Assembly: GCA_021464415.1 (NCBI GenBank)
Contig: CM038465.1
Span: 82,866,919 to 82,930,918, forward strand
Origin: Lonicera japonica
Taxonomy: Eukaryota; Streptophyta; Magnoliopsida; Dipsacales; Caprifoliaceae
Direction of reading: 5' to 3'
Length of the DNA: 64,000 nucleotides
Shown here: positions 21,150 to 32,674 of the stretch, piece by piece
Numbering within the stretch: position 1 is the first letter of the stretch
How the letters are laid out: every line of letters starts with the position of its first letter
Notes under the pieces: model-generated
Databases searched by the model: none
The model's input: the letters and a program-made list of their open reading frames with translations, nothing else
Told to the model about the DNA's origin: nothing
Program-made: the position numbers and the translations under genes

Positions 21150-21300
21150 TATCTCTTGAGGTGCTTTATGTTTTATGGTCTCATGAGCTCCATGCCATCC
21201 ATGGTCCTTAGGCAGTAGGTGCCAAGTCTGCTGGCCTTGGTGACCACATATGGACCTTCCCACTTGGTAGCGAGCTTCTCATGTTCAAAAATCTTGGTAG
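21150..21300 (-). pseudogene. Integrase C-terminal tail of the Tat-like element (copy A)
   Basis: In one minus-strand frame the sequence reads KWEGPYVVTKASRLGTYCLR followed by a MDG motif, typical of the end of Ty3/gypsy pol polyproteins. Upstream residues (VTKISEHEKLA) extend it in copy 2. A frame change follows the MDG. Nothing else of pol remains here. Confidence 0.65.
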
Positions 21301-21342
21301 CTAGAATGACTCAGAGTCATCAGGCCTTTTTGTGTTAATCAG

Positions 21343-22865
21343 TATAGACACCCCAATTTGCGACCCCCGCAAGAACCCAAAAAGAAAACTTTTATAGAGT
21401 CCACATCAAGTCCAGAACTCACCCACGCATTAGAGCATGCTTTGAGGGAGTTTGTAGCACAACAAACAACTCACCTAAATGCGTTTCTCGCCAGACAAAC
21501 CCACTTTGTCGCCCAACAAACCCATTAAACATGGACTAACCACTTTTTGACACATCATAGTGTTAGAACCCATCACTTGAACTGTTTGTTGCATGACAAA
21601 TAGGTATGTCCCGGTACTATAAATAGGCCTTTACCCCCTATTGGTTGAGGAGGATTTTTACACTAAATTTCCTTATACTTTCTCATATTTTCTAATCTTT
21701 AAGCCTTACTCAGAAGCACATGTGATAACATTTATTTTTGCAAGAGTCTCGAATCTAATCTTGGCACCCGAAGTGCTACCTTATAGAGTCGAACCGCTCA
21801 AAATATATCTGAAGAAGGAAAGCTAGTATCCATTGGAGCTTTTCTCTGCTATACTATATTTTCTCTCTTATTCTTATTATTATCGTTGGGAATGTAATTA
21901 AAGTCTCTTCTAGTAATTAAATTATAAATCTGTGTACTTGTTTTATAGTAATCACTTAAGTTATTCATAGTTGCAGACTTTTTATTTCTGTTGTTTTGTC
22001 AATTTTCTAGTTGAATAAACTTATTGTTAAGTTACTGATAGTTTATTGTTTTTAAACAAAACTTATTTTCAAAACCCTGATGAAGTCATTTTATAAAATT
22101 AGAAGAAGTTAATCTATTTTCATCCAGATAAAACCAAGTTTTCAAAATCCGGATTAATAAAGTTTACTTAGGAATTAAACTTGGATATATTAAGTTTTCC
22201 ATATAGATTGCAATATATTTGATACATTCTCCTCAAGAGTTCAATTCCATATTAAATTAATTCTGATAAAAATCCGATCTTTTCTAAATTAACCAAACGA
22301 GATTATTGATATTGTTATCCAAGGAAACAATACCGAATCAATCTCAGTATTTCAAAATAGATAAACTTTTGTCACTAGTAATCAGACTTTGACAAAACCA
22401 AAACATCGGATCTCGGAATACAAGGTTTTCATCCATTTTTCCGTTTTTCCTAAAATTAGGGTTTTATAAGTTATTTCCAAAAAGTAGTAGAATATCAGTA
22501 AAAACATCTAAGTTTTCCAACATAGAATAAAAATACAAATACCACTAGTGAACAAAAGGGTGGAATGAGTGCTTAACACCTTCCTAATTCATAACATAGT
22601 TCTCAAACCCTATAGAATCCTTGTTTTATAAACAAACGTGTAAAGAAAAGCTTATATCTAGCATTTTCCATTACACAACTATTTTGTTTGTTTTCTCGTA
22701 AAATGTACTGACGATTCTGAACGAACGGAATCCTTTATATGAATTATTAACACTTGATATGAATTATTAACACATAGAAGCAAATGGAACAACAAAATCC
22801 TTTTTGATGTTTCAGACTCCCAAACTAGAGATTAAGACCTGGGGTCGCATTTGCGGATTCTCACA
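21343..22865 (+). mobile_element. Tat/Ogre-like LTR, plus strand, followed by primer-binding site
   Basis: The block begins TATAGACACCCCAATTTGCG (first base of the usual TG changed) where copies A and A' of the older element stop matching, and ends TTCTCACA. Its ends are partly inverted (AATTTGCGACCCC near the start, GGGGTCGCATTTGCGG near the end). TATAAATA at 21619-21626 is a plausible promoter. Length is about 1.5 kb. A primer-binding site follows at once. No second LTR is seen, so this is a 5' LTR of a truncated element. Confidence 0.65.
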
Positions 22866-22866
22866 G

Positions 22867-22884
22867 TGGCGACTCTGCTGGGGA
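22867..22884 (+). promoter_or_regulatory. Primer-binding site of the Ogre-like element
   Basis: TGGCGACTCTGCTGGGGA starts two bases after the LTR end and begins with TGG, as required for pairing with a tRNA 3' CCA end. I recall this type being tRNA-Arg in Ogre-like elements, but could not check. Confidence 0.6.
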
Positions 22885-23292
22885 CTATAAGAAAACTAGG
22901 GTTTTATATGTGGGCTTTTGTTTATAATATGTTGAGATGCATGCTTTTACTGCTTTTCTTACTTGCCTTTACGCCCCTACGCCTAGATTTTATTGTTGAC
23001 CTGACTTAGAGGCGCGTTAGAGTCCATTCATTTACATAGACATATGTTTAGGATTTCCCCTATTTGTTAAAATTGATTGTAAAAAAATATATTTTCAAAT
23101 AAAAATGGAGTTTTCAAAATACACCTCGAAGATAAGTATTTACAATTAAACCTTTTGAAAACTCTTATTTTCACACAAATCACTATTCATGCATGGCTCC
23201 TATGTGTGTGACTTTCACCCTGAACCCTCGGAAGTATTATAAGTGAGTAGGGAGTTGGATTACTTAGGCCAACATAAACCTAAAGCATTTAC
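22885..23292 (+). mobile_element. Untranslated leader of the Ogre-like element
   Basis: This non-coding sequence follows the primer-binding site and is cut at 23293 by a Tekay-like LTR. No gag frame is present. Confidence 0.5.
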
Positions 23293-26200
23293 TGTAATAC
23301 CCCGTTCGTCCTTTCCACCGCAATTGCCTTCATACGTTTGCAATTTTCACCTCGGGTGGTGAAATCAGAATTTATGGTGATTTATAGCGTTCTAGCACTG
23401 TACATTGATTGTATTAGTATTCTTAGACTCGTGTGAGTGATCATTTAGTAATTCGGGAGGTCTGAATCGATTCCGGCTTGTAAATCGTAAGTTTCGGCCT
23501 TATGTAATTTCTTGTTTTTCGCTAACTTTGAGCATTTGTAGCTTCTTCATCTCTTATCCGATTTGGTCTCCGTTTATGCCTATGTATAGGTTTTATACAA
23601 TTATACAACTTTTGTGTTTTGACCAAAAGTCAATTCGCACTCCTCATTGGTCAAAACAGGGTCCGAAGTAAGCCCATCGCTAAAATCTGGTCATTCGAAA
23701 ATTTTATGGCAAATAGCTGTCTTCTTTGAGTTTTTGAAAATTATCTGTCCATAATTTGAGGACACTTCCTATTAGGAAGTTTTAGATCTTTGAATTAGCT
23801 TTTTGTGGACATAAAGATCACCCCAATCCGAGTTCCGAGCAAGGAGTTATGACCAAAATACCAATAGTGGTCAGTGCAGTCAAAACTAAAGCTTGGACAA
23901 AATCTTTCTGGGACTGATCCCAAAAACGTAGGATCGATCCTAGACCCTTCTGTGTCGAATTTTAACCCTTTTTAACCCATTTTCTCACCACTTATCAACA
24001 CCAAACACCACCACTCGACCCACACACTACACCACCACCCTAAAAGAGTTCTAGAGAGGGAAAATGAGTGATTCTTGACGGTTTTGATTATTTAATTATC
24101 ATAAATCAAGATTTGAGCCTTAATTCTACACCTATATCACTATTCATCATCTCACTCATCTCTCATCCACCATTGGAGCTTGGAGGCGAGATAGGGTTTC
24201 GTGGTTCAGAGTCTACGCATCCTCAACTCCTTGCTCTAGCTACTTTAAGGTGGGAACACTAGTACTAAACATGTTTTTCAAGTTATTACTTGTTGAATTA
24301 GAGTTCTGAACTCAAATTGGGGATTTTCTATAAAACTTTAGGTTGTTTTTATCACTTGGGGTTTGGGCTAAATAAACCTTCAATTAATGATAGATATTGA
24401 TGGGTTCTTACATCTATTACATGTTTTGAGCATATAATCACTGTTTTTACTAATATACCTAATGTTTTATGAAGAACCCATCTCATACGCATATGTTGAA
24501 CTTAGAAATTGGGATTTTTGGGTATTGTGCACAAATGATGGATGATTATGGATTATTATTGATAGAAATACACATATATACCGCTAGATACGATCGTAGA
24601 GCATTATTCATGGCATGTGCAGTGAGAACCCACTACGGCGTAGTGATGCACCATAACGTACGGGTCTAATGTCTTGTGTGGAGCGTTCTAGGCATTGGTA
24701 ATGAGAGTACAACCCCAATACTCTTTAAGAAAACATAGAACACAGTTATTAGGGCATGGATTGCCTTGGTCATGAACATAAACATGTAGGTGAGTTGTAT
24801 TAATATGTTGGTTAAACTAGGGGCATGCCAATCGATACTTGGCTTAATGATCTAGCTAGAGAATCATAAAAAAACACTTACGACCTAGATTGATACACGT
24901 GAATGTAATGAGATATATGGCACTATTAATGAACTAGTTAGCCTTATTTTGTGAATATCCACGCGATGATAAATATATGGAGTATAAACGTGATGAAGAC
25001 GCTTGTAGAAATTATTAACGATGATGTTAATGATGAGAAATGGATAGTGGGTTGTTGTATTATATCTATACATGTTGATTAGCCATATGTGTGATGTATG
25101 ATTGATGATGATGATGATGATATTCATTGTGGGAAATGAATGTATGTAATGTTGTTACTGCGATCACACATATAGGGTAGATATGATGAGCCGAGCAATA
25201 GGTAGCTCCCACGTGGCTCAAAGACGGGTCGCCTATTGCCGCCCCTAGGTAAAATTCCCAAAATCGTGCACGAAAAAATGAAGGAGGTGACTCCACATGT
25301 GGTTGAGTTGTCCACAAAGGAGAGCTTACTCTATGCATCTTGCTTTCTGGCTGACTAGGTGTCCCCGGGCTATAGTGTTTCCCCGACAGTGGAGTAGGTC
25401 CCATGTGCTGCTACTATCCCATTTGGTGAGTTTCTCGGGAAGCAGTTGGACTAATAATGGACTTCACCTTGCCAAGGTGTCTCTTGGTGTAGTTCTTTCC
25501 AAAGTGTTGATGTGGCTTGTATGAGGTGTTCTATTCATTAAATATTCGGAGTGTTATTCCCAGAAAAATGTCTTAAAGGTGTTCTTCGAATGACTTACTT
25601 GGAGAACCAAGTCCCTGAGCCACTGCTCACTTGGAAGAGACATGGAAAAGAGCCTTGGACCCTTCGGGATTCGTTGTTCTGGGCCTCGGCAAGAGATATG
25701 ATACAGAATGATGTGATGTGATTGGATCTTATTATTATTATTATTGCTTTATCATATCTATGTCTTTGTTATATAATGCCTCGAATGTGTTATGTATGAT
25801 AATTAACGAACGTGGACACTTATTGAGCATAACATAATATAATTAGGAAAGCAACGGCCTTTCATAATGTACTAATGAACCAAGTGGAAAGCTATAATGA
25901 ATAATGGCCCTTAAATAAGATATACGAGCGTGAGAATACACATCGACTGTTTAGAGAGTTGCCTTGATCATAATGAGCTTAAGATACTAATAATCAAAGC
26001 GGTGATTATAGCTAATGGATAGCTAATGAGGGAACACTGTAGCATAATGACTTACAATGAGGTAAAGCCTATTAGTCAACCAAGCATGGGCATTTATAAT
26101 GAATTAATCTCAAAGAGGAAACAATAAATGCTTGGTTATTAGTAAACGACTTCGGGTATAAGTGCGGGATAGCTTGAGGTTGTTTTGGCATACTTTAGAA

Positions 26201-26640
26201 CCCTTCCACCATAGTATGGCGAACCATAGGAAGCTAGTGATTGTGAAGAGACGGTTTTACCCCAACGATCGTTTAGTAACTTTGGAAAGTGTAGAGGTCC
26301 ATTCTATGGAAAGCCTGAGTACGGGATCGGTCGATCTAGTAGTTAGATTCTGGTGGCCAGGATAGAAGTCCTGGTGAGGTTCAATATATACTTAGGTGTG
26401 AGTTGCATTACATGGCACATTTTTTTTAAACTATGGTATTAAAAGTAAAGTACTTATTTTTTATAAAACCTATATAGTTCCCACAGAGCTTCGATTTGGC
26501 TCATCCCGTTTTCTAAACTGTTTTGCAGGTCAAGCATCGGGGATTGGTGCGTGGTCTACGAGTCTAGTAGCCTCTTAAACAATGGTATCCCGTTTTCTAA
26601 AATGTTCCAATGGTACTTTTGTAAGGTTTTGATTAAATTC
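23293..26640 (+). mobile_element. Tekay-like LTR, 3'-truncated
   Basis: It begins TGTAATACCCCGTTC, the same start as the solo LTR at 32675, and follows it colinearly: an early 'gagttatgacc' block, a palindrome block at 23910-23942, a long AT-rich body, and a late 'agttcccac-gag' then 'tttggctca' block at about 26478-26502. The expected end (GGTGTCACA) is missing; homology stops near 26640 where the duplicated flank starts. An ATT microsatellite lies near 25730. The open frames inside are not supported as genes. Confidence 0.7.
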
Positions 26641-26674
26641 TGAAATAACTAATAAGATTCCAATACTTGTTCAT

Positions 26675-28078
26675 TATCAAGTTAAACAAATTTTTAATTT
26701 TTTTGTATAAATAATTTTATAGTCATAATAGATCTTGATTTGTAAGTATTGATGAGTAGATTTCAAATATATAGTTCTTATTACTATCCATATTTTATAT
26801 TTTAAGTTATTACATTTTCTAATTTTATTTAAAAAGTGAAGAGAGAGAAAACTGACGTGGATTATAAAATAGAAGCGTATTTTACATAACAATTTTACTC
26901 AAGTTTTTATTTTAAAATATTGTTAGAGATTCGAAAAATATATAAGTTGTGTAAATTTTACACAAAAGAAAGATATAGAAGTCTGATGGAGATATTCTTA
27001 AGACAATCACCCAAGAACCCTTTATATATATATATATATATTATACCATATTCTAATCTCACATATATACTAGCAAATAATAAAACTTCACGAATTTAGG
27101 AATATCATTTTGACCATATAATATTATGAGATTCCTATAAATAAAAATAAATATATATATATATAGAACTATTGACATTCTAGAAGTATATTATAATATT
27201 TTAAAAAGTGTCATTAATTATTAAAAATATATATATAAAAAAGATATATTAAGTGCCCTTACATATTTTAAAATTTTACATTATTTATGACAAATACTAT
27301 AAGCCTTACGCTAAGAATAAAAAAAATAAAAAAATAAGTAAACAAATAAAGCACACGCGCGTTTGTAACAACACGCTATCGCGTGCCACGTCAAATACAA
27401 AGTCCAGTGTCTTTGCAAATTATAAATTCCTACCACCTTCAACCAAACTAATTTTCTATTGGTTACAACTTGATATCACAATAAACATGTTCCACAATCC
27501 TTCAATTTCTACAATCATTTAGTTCTTATTCATTCAAAAAAGGAAAAAACAATCTCCCCCATAATAAACCCAATAATTAACCTTTTACCACCCTCTTGTG
27601 TGTGAAAGAGGAAGAACTTGTATTAAATTATTAAGAAATTACACACTCAATATTCAATGAACAGTTTAAGTTCAAATATGAAAAGGATAGAATACCTTAA
27701 CTTCCCCCCCCCCCCCCCCTTTTTATAGTAGAGATTAAGATAATATAAAAAAAGAGAAAGGGAAAAAAACAAAAAATGGAAGAGATCAGTGGAGGTTAAA
27801 AATTTCACATCTCGAAATATTTCCGTGGGCACCCAGCACAAAGAGAGAGAAGAGATAGAAAGGGGGAGGGGTAAAAATGTAAAACAGTGGTGAATTTATT
27901 TGGTTGAATTGTTTATTAATTATTTTTGGAGCTAAAAAATTTCAAATGTTAGAAAAAAGGGTCTTGGTACAAGCAAAATGATCAAACACCCGACCTATGC
28001 GAGATCTAACATATTTAGTCCATTAAATAACTCTATTTTCATTTTTTAATCATTTTTTAACATAAAATTATTGGTTCG
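26675..28078. repeat. Segmental duplication, copy 2 (non-coding flank)
   Basis: This is colinear with 14507-16193, including the approach to the LTR start. Differences include loss of the copy 1 MITE, a block near 27350-27400 with CACACGCGCG, a run of 16 C at 27704-27719 where copy 1 has T, and about 90 extra bases near 27865-27955. A palindrome TTGTGTAAATTTTACACAA sits near 26947. No gene. Confidence 0.8.
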
Positions 28079-28604
28079 AAAAATTTGAGTAGGTCAGTTT
28101 TGACCACTCAGTCAAATAATTGGAATAATAAAGAAAGTCAAAGATGTAGAGAGGAGGTTCACCTCATATAAAAATATAGGCTAGTCCTCCTCTGGTGTAT
28201 AGAAGTAGGAGCTCGAGCTGCTTTGTATTATGATAACTAAGTTTGTGTTACCTTTTTACAAAATCTCTCTAGCTATTCTAACTTTACAAAATTATAGCAA
28301 AGGTATTACTAACCACATGAGTTCTAAACTCTCTATACCAGGAGCTCTATCGTGGGCTATCTCCCTATCTCTCTTGTGATAAAAGCTTGGTTGTTAGTGT
28401 CTTTCTTAGTTGCTAACTGTTTTCTGCTTGATTACTTCCTCTATGAGAGAAGTAAATGCCTCGTATATATATATGATAGAGAGGAGACATGTGGAGGGAG
28501 CTCTACTAAGGCCATCCCTCATCTCCACTAATTCTGACGTTGCTTCTCTATGGATTTCGGTGCATTAAATGCAGTTGTTTTGCATTTAATGAAGGTGAAG
28601 GAGA
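28079..28604 (-). mobile_element. Tat-like LTR remnant (copy A')
   Basis: This matches 16200-16763 of the left LTR, then joins abruptly to sequence equivalent to 17166. About 400 bp, including the LTR end, were deleted. Confidence 0.7.
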
Positions 28605-29039
28605 TTCTAGTGACCGAGCTCGACATTTTCATAGATCCTGGCAGGGAAAGTTAAAAGTTCAAATCACATAACTTGTCCAACGTATTTCGAGCTCTTTAAT
28701 GAAATTGTTGTCTTTTTTTGGGGAGATTGTGTCTATCCGTTCCATATTCCTTGGAAAACGTGTGAGCTTGCGGTAGTGGATTTCCTGAGTGGACAACTTT
28801 TGAAGGGACATTTAGTTTCTCCTAGGGGCCCTATAAGACTCTCCTTGCCTTAGAGAAAATTTTTACTCTCCATTTTTCATCTCTTGTCTTCTTAAACCCT
28901 AGGCGTCTTAGAGCTCAGAAACCCTTAGTTACTTCATTCTCTGTTAACCTGGCCTACGGAACTCCCTCAGAGAACTCTTTTAAGAGGTTCTCAAGTGTTC
29001 CACTAGAGGAACTCTTCACACCTTAGCATCACTCATGGA

Positions 29040-30130
29040 GCACTTTACAAGTCAAGGTCCGAACCAAGTGTCCCCTCTCAACACAAAGTAAAGTTCCTCT
29101 GTGTGGAATGTCCTAAATCCACTTACTGAAGTAAGGTCCATTGAAATCTTGGATAGCGAGGGAGAACCATCCCGCATCAGCCTTCGTCCTAACGGGTCAA
29201 ACAACAATATAGATATCGATAAGTATTCGGAATACCTCAGCTCCCTTGCATTCTTTCGCATTTTTTCAACCTTTTCCCCTGCTGACATTCCAAACCTGCG
29301 AACACAATACCAAATCCCTGATTCAGTTCGAATTAGAGCTCCAAGTCACGATAAGCGAGCATGTACTATAGGCCAAGAGAGGTTTGTTCCTACGAGTCGG
29401 AGTTCGCGCATAGGTTGAGGTTTCGAATGGATGACCACGTAAGGGAACTGTTATTGGCCACGGACCTTGCTCCAACCCAGGTCAGCCCTAACATGTGGTC
29501 TTGACTGATAGGACTGGTGATGTTATTTAGGTCCATTTCTGTGGGGAGCCACAACTTAACGATAAAGGAGTTTATTTCCCTTTTCTAGCCCAAGGACAGT
29601 GGTGGGAACAATAAAAGAGTTCTCAGCTGCCGTCTAGGCCAGGGGCTTCGAAAATTATCCATGACCTCCTCGATAGTATACCCCACTAGAATAAATGATT
29701 CTTCTTTGTTTTGGGTGAGGATTAGGAGCATGACTCCAGGTACCCCAACATTCATGACCTCAAGCACTGGTTTCGAACCAGAATCTATCAGTAAGTTTCT
29801 CTCTATTCCCTTGTGTGTCCATTAGTCCTTCCTTTTTTTATTAACTCAGTGTCTGACCTCCTTCTCTCACTTTTCTTTTACAGTCAAAGAAAAAATACTT
29901 GAGTGGGTGAATTCACATTGGATTAGAGACGCCAAGGACTTCTTTTTGAAGTACTATGCGGACATCATCCTATGATGCTATGGAGGCACGGGCTAGGCCC
30001 TAGACCTTCCAAAATAGATCAAAACATCCTGATAATGGAGGACCTCCCTGCACTGGTCGTGCTGATGCCCTCTAAGTGCAAGAACCCATGCCTAAAAGCT
30101 TTAAAGACTGTCCAGAAGGGAGGAAGTGAT
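29040..30130 (+). pseudogene. Antisense ORF remnant of the Tat-like element (copy A')
   Basis: This is the second copy of the antisense gene and is better preserved at its start: a frame open for 105 residues from 29101 includes EYLSSLAFFRIFSTFSPADI and PDSVRIRAPSHDKRACTIG. An intron with GTAAGT at 29791 and CAG at 29881-29883 matches the 18395-18486 intron of copy A. The coiled-coil part is gone because of the deletion at 30131. Non-functional as read. Confidence 0.6.
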
Positions 30131-30899
30131 CATCCTATTATTTTGCTTTAATTCTTGTTTTTACTTTTGTCCAAGTTGTAATGTGAGATAGAATGAGCCC
30201 CGTGGTAATCTAATGCCCCCACAACATAGAAAAAAAGGTAAGTAGAATTAAGCTAAATAAATAACTCGCCTTAAGAGAGGTCTTTGCCATTTTCACAAGA
30301 GGTTAATGACTTGTTTAACTTGTTGAATTGGTTATACTGGGTCGCTTACTACAAATGGAATTCTTGTTACTTTAGCAAAGTCTGTAAAATTTGTGCCCCC
30401 TAAAATTTAGTCAAAGTTCATTAGATAATTCTCAAATGTTGGTTTGACTCCTTTGAGTGTAAGTGCACAATAAGATAGACAGTTGCTACGTTGACCTCTT
30501 CGCAAGAGGAATTGTTCAGTTCTCAGTAGACCCGTCATAAGGACCTTTTATGCTTGATGACTAACCTATATGGTGATAGAAATTTTTTTAAGTCTTCAAA
30601 GTTTTAAAAAGAAAACTTGTCATTTTTGGCTAAGATTATAGTAGAGTCATACCCCCTATTGACTTAGGCAAATTTTAACAGTTTTCTCAGTCATCACCAT
30701 ACCTCTTCAGTTGTGGAACCGACCTCTTTTTAAGAGAGTTTTGGCAGAGTGTAAGTGTACTTTTACGAGCTGTCCACTTATTAAACCGACCTCTCTATGA
30801 GAGGGTTTTTTTAATAGTGTACTTTGCAAGTAGTGAAATAGCAAAGTAAAAAAAAATTCACATATATTTTTCTTTGGGAGTAGCCATTACAAAAGTACA

Positions 30900-31070
30900 T
30901 AGTATTTCTTTTCAAGGATAACATCTCTCGAGGTACTCTATGTTCCATGGTCCTTAGGTAGTCGGTGCGAGGTCTGCTGGCCTTGGTGACCACATATGGA
31001 CCTTCCCACTTGGTAGCGAGTTTTTCATGTTCAGAAATCTTGGTAACTAGGATGATTTAGAGTCATCATG
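30900..31070 (-). pseudogene. Integrase C-terminal tail (copy A')
   Basis: The minus strand reads ILVTKISEHEKLATKWEGPY and continues VVTKASRPR before a frame change. This is the last surviving piece of pol. Immediately upstream in the element's sense, at about 31080-31120, the sequence changes to the end of the protease region, so reverse transcriptase, RNase H and most of integrase were deleted. Confidence 0.65.
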
Positions 31071-31199
31071 CCCTTCTGTGTTAATCATCTCCTAAAAGGT
31101 CATAGTCTTGAGCTCCACCACCACGATACTAGCACCTTTAACCTCTTTCAATGCTTTAAAATGGCAGTATTTGGCAACCTCTGAACCTCATGGTTAAAC

Positions 31200-31707
31200 T
31201 GCGTGTAGGTATGGCGACCCTAATCTCATTGAGAGTGCCCTTGCCTAGGATATCATTATAGTAAATGGCCTTGTATAGAATCAGGAACTCTGCGATAGTA
31301 GTGACCTATTTTGGAGCTGTTTCGAGAGTCATCGAGAGCTTGATAGTTCCTAAGGACTTATTATTCTCCCCCAAGAAGCCTACTAGTGTGACTGTTGATT
31401 GGGTCACGTGTTCGGTGGTGAGACCCATGGCCTTGAAAGTGTTGTAGTACATGAGGTTGGAGGTGGCTCTAGTATCTACGAGGATGCGATGGACATTGTG
31501 ATTGTCCACCATAGCTGTTACCACCAGTGGGTCATCATACTTTACCATCTTCGTAGGCCTGAAGCTGAGGAATTCTGCCTCCGAACTTAGCATGTCTGAT
31601 GTATGCCTTTCTGGACCTATTGTTGTTTTCAGAGAAGGACGAGCCGCCTTCGATCCGAAAGATCTCATTCGCATGTTCTTTTCCTTTAGCTTTTGGGGAA
31701 GCATCAT
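31200..31707 (-). pseudogene. Ty3/gypsy aspartic protease of the Tat-like element
   Basis: The 133-residue frame (31707-31306) has RILVDTRATSNLMYYNTF at about residues 88-106, where the active-site DTGAS/DSGSS motif is degraded to DTRAT. It continues through MGL and VTLVGFLGE. After a stop at 31306 the same frame goes on with TTIAEFLILY and NDILGKGTLNEI, typical of the protease C-terminus of this lineage. The lost Gly in the active site and the stop make it inactive. Confidence 0.75.
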
Positions 31708-31731
31708 TTTTCTTATCTATGTATTGCAAAG

Positions 31732-32674
31732 CTATCCATTTTGGATAAGCTTCTTGATGTCCTCCTTTAACTTCCAGCAGTCGTTGGTCTCATGGCCGTG
31801 ATCTTTGTAGTATCGGCAATACTTCTTCATATTCCTCTTTTTCTCTGAGGTTTTTATTTTCTTGGGCTCCGGGAGCTCCCCCAGATCCAACTGGGCGTAG
31901 ACATCGCTCAGGGGAGTTTTCAATGGGGTGACCTGCTCGCAAGCTTTGTCTTCATTCGATTTAGACATGTTTGCTTCCTTTTTGCCCTTCTTGTCCCTTT
32001 TCTCTTGGCCGTGGGGTGGTCTATGTCCTCGTTGGCACTTGGAGGAAGGTAAGAGAGCTGAGAATCCTGACAAATCACACCCTTTGAGAGGTTTTTCTAC
32101 GCCAATATGTTTGTTGACCCCGACTAAAAGCTCGGATATAGTTTTCGGGGCCAACCTGGCCAGAATCATCAAGCAATAAGGGGAGCTCACCCCTTATTGA
32201 GGCTTGCGATTGTAAGGCTTTCCTGATTGAATCGACAAGAATAGATCTTTAAGCTTTCCATCGATCTCTGTTTGATGGTGAAGATGTAAGTGGAGGGCTT
32301 GGACTGCTCTCGGGTCCCAAGGAAATGAGCTATGAACCTAGTTTTGAGCTCTTATGAGCTTTGAATTAACCCTGGATGCAAACTTTTGCACCACATTCGT
32401 GCTGCTCCTTTAAGAGTTGTGACAAATGGCCTACATATAATGCCATCTGGGACATTCTAGAGTCCCATTATATTTCTGTATTGATGCCAGTGGTCTACAG
32501 GATCCGTAGTGCTATCATACAACTCCAATGTTGGGAGTTTGAATCTTTCTATGACCTAGTAGTTCTAAATGTGCTCCGCAAATGAAAATTTAGTCCCTTA
32601 CCAAAGCTACGGTTGAGCTCCCTCCAAGGTGGCCCATCATTTTCATCATTTAGGCCAGTTGAGCCCTCATCTCC
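31732..32674 (-). pseudogene. Gag of the Tat-like element, C-terminal part
   Basis: The 152-residue frame (32190-31732) ends in a gypsy gag zinc-knuckle-like YCRYYKDHGHETNDCWKLK followed by IKKLIQNG, usual just before the protease. One cysteine of the knuckle is Tyr. Upstream, 32190-32674 holds the retrotransposon gag domain in broken frames: MALYVGHLSQ, then HFLGTREQSKPSTYIFTIKQ and FNQESLTIASLNKG. It is interrupted at 32675 by a solo LTR and resumes at 35568. Confidence 0.75.

Larger units (their letters stand above)
17045..21342. mobile_element. Internal 3' part of a Tat-like retrotransposon, copy A
   Basis: This interval holds the internal sequence next to the left LTR: a degenerate plus-strand antisense ORF (17640-20226), AT-rich spacer with degenerate repeats around 'gaccgacctctt-gagaggg', and the integrase C-terminal tail on minus at about 21150-21300. 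It is cut at 21342 by another LTR, so gag, protease and most of pol are missing here. It is colinear with 28605-31070. Confidence 0.7.
28605..31080. mobile_element. Internal 3' part of the Tat-like element, copy A'
   Basis: This is colinear with 17166-21330 apart from a deletion of about 1.6 kb at 30131, where the match jumps from the equivalent of 18735 to that of 20364. It carries the antisense ORF remnant on plus (29040-30130), degenerate spacer, and the integrase tail on minus (about 30900-31070). Confidence 0.7.

Noticed and set aside
25066..25524. Frames of up to 112 residues in the truncated LTR
   Set aside because: They lie in non-coding LTR sequence; the His-rich run comes from a simple repeat.
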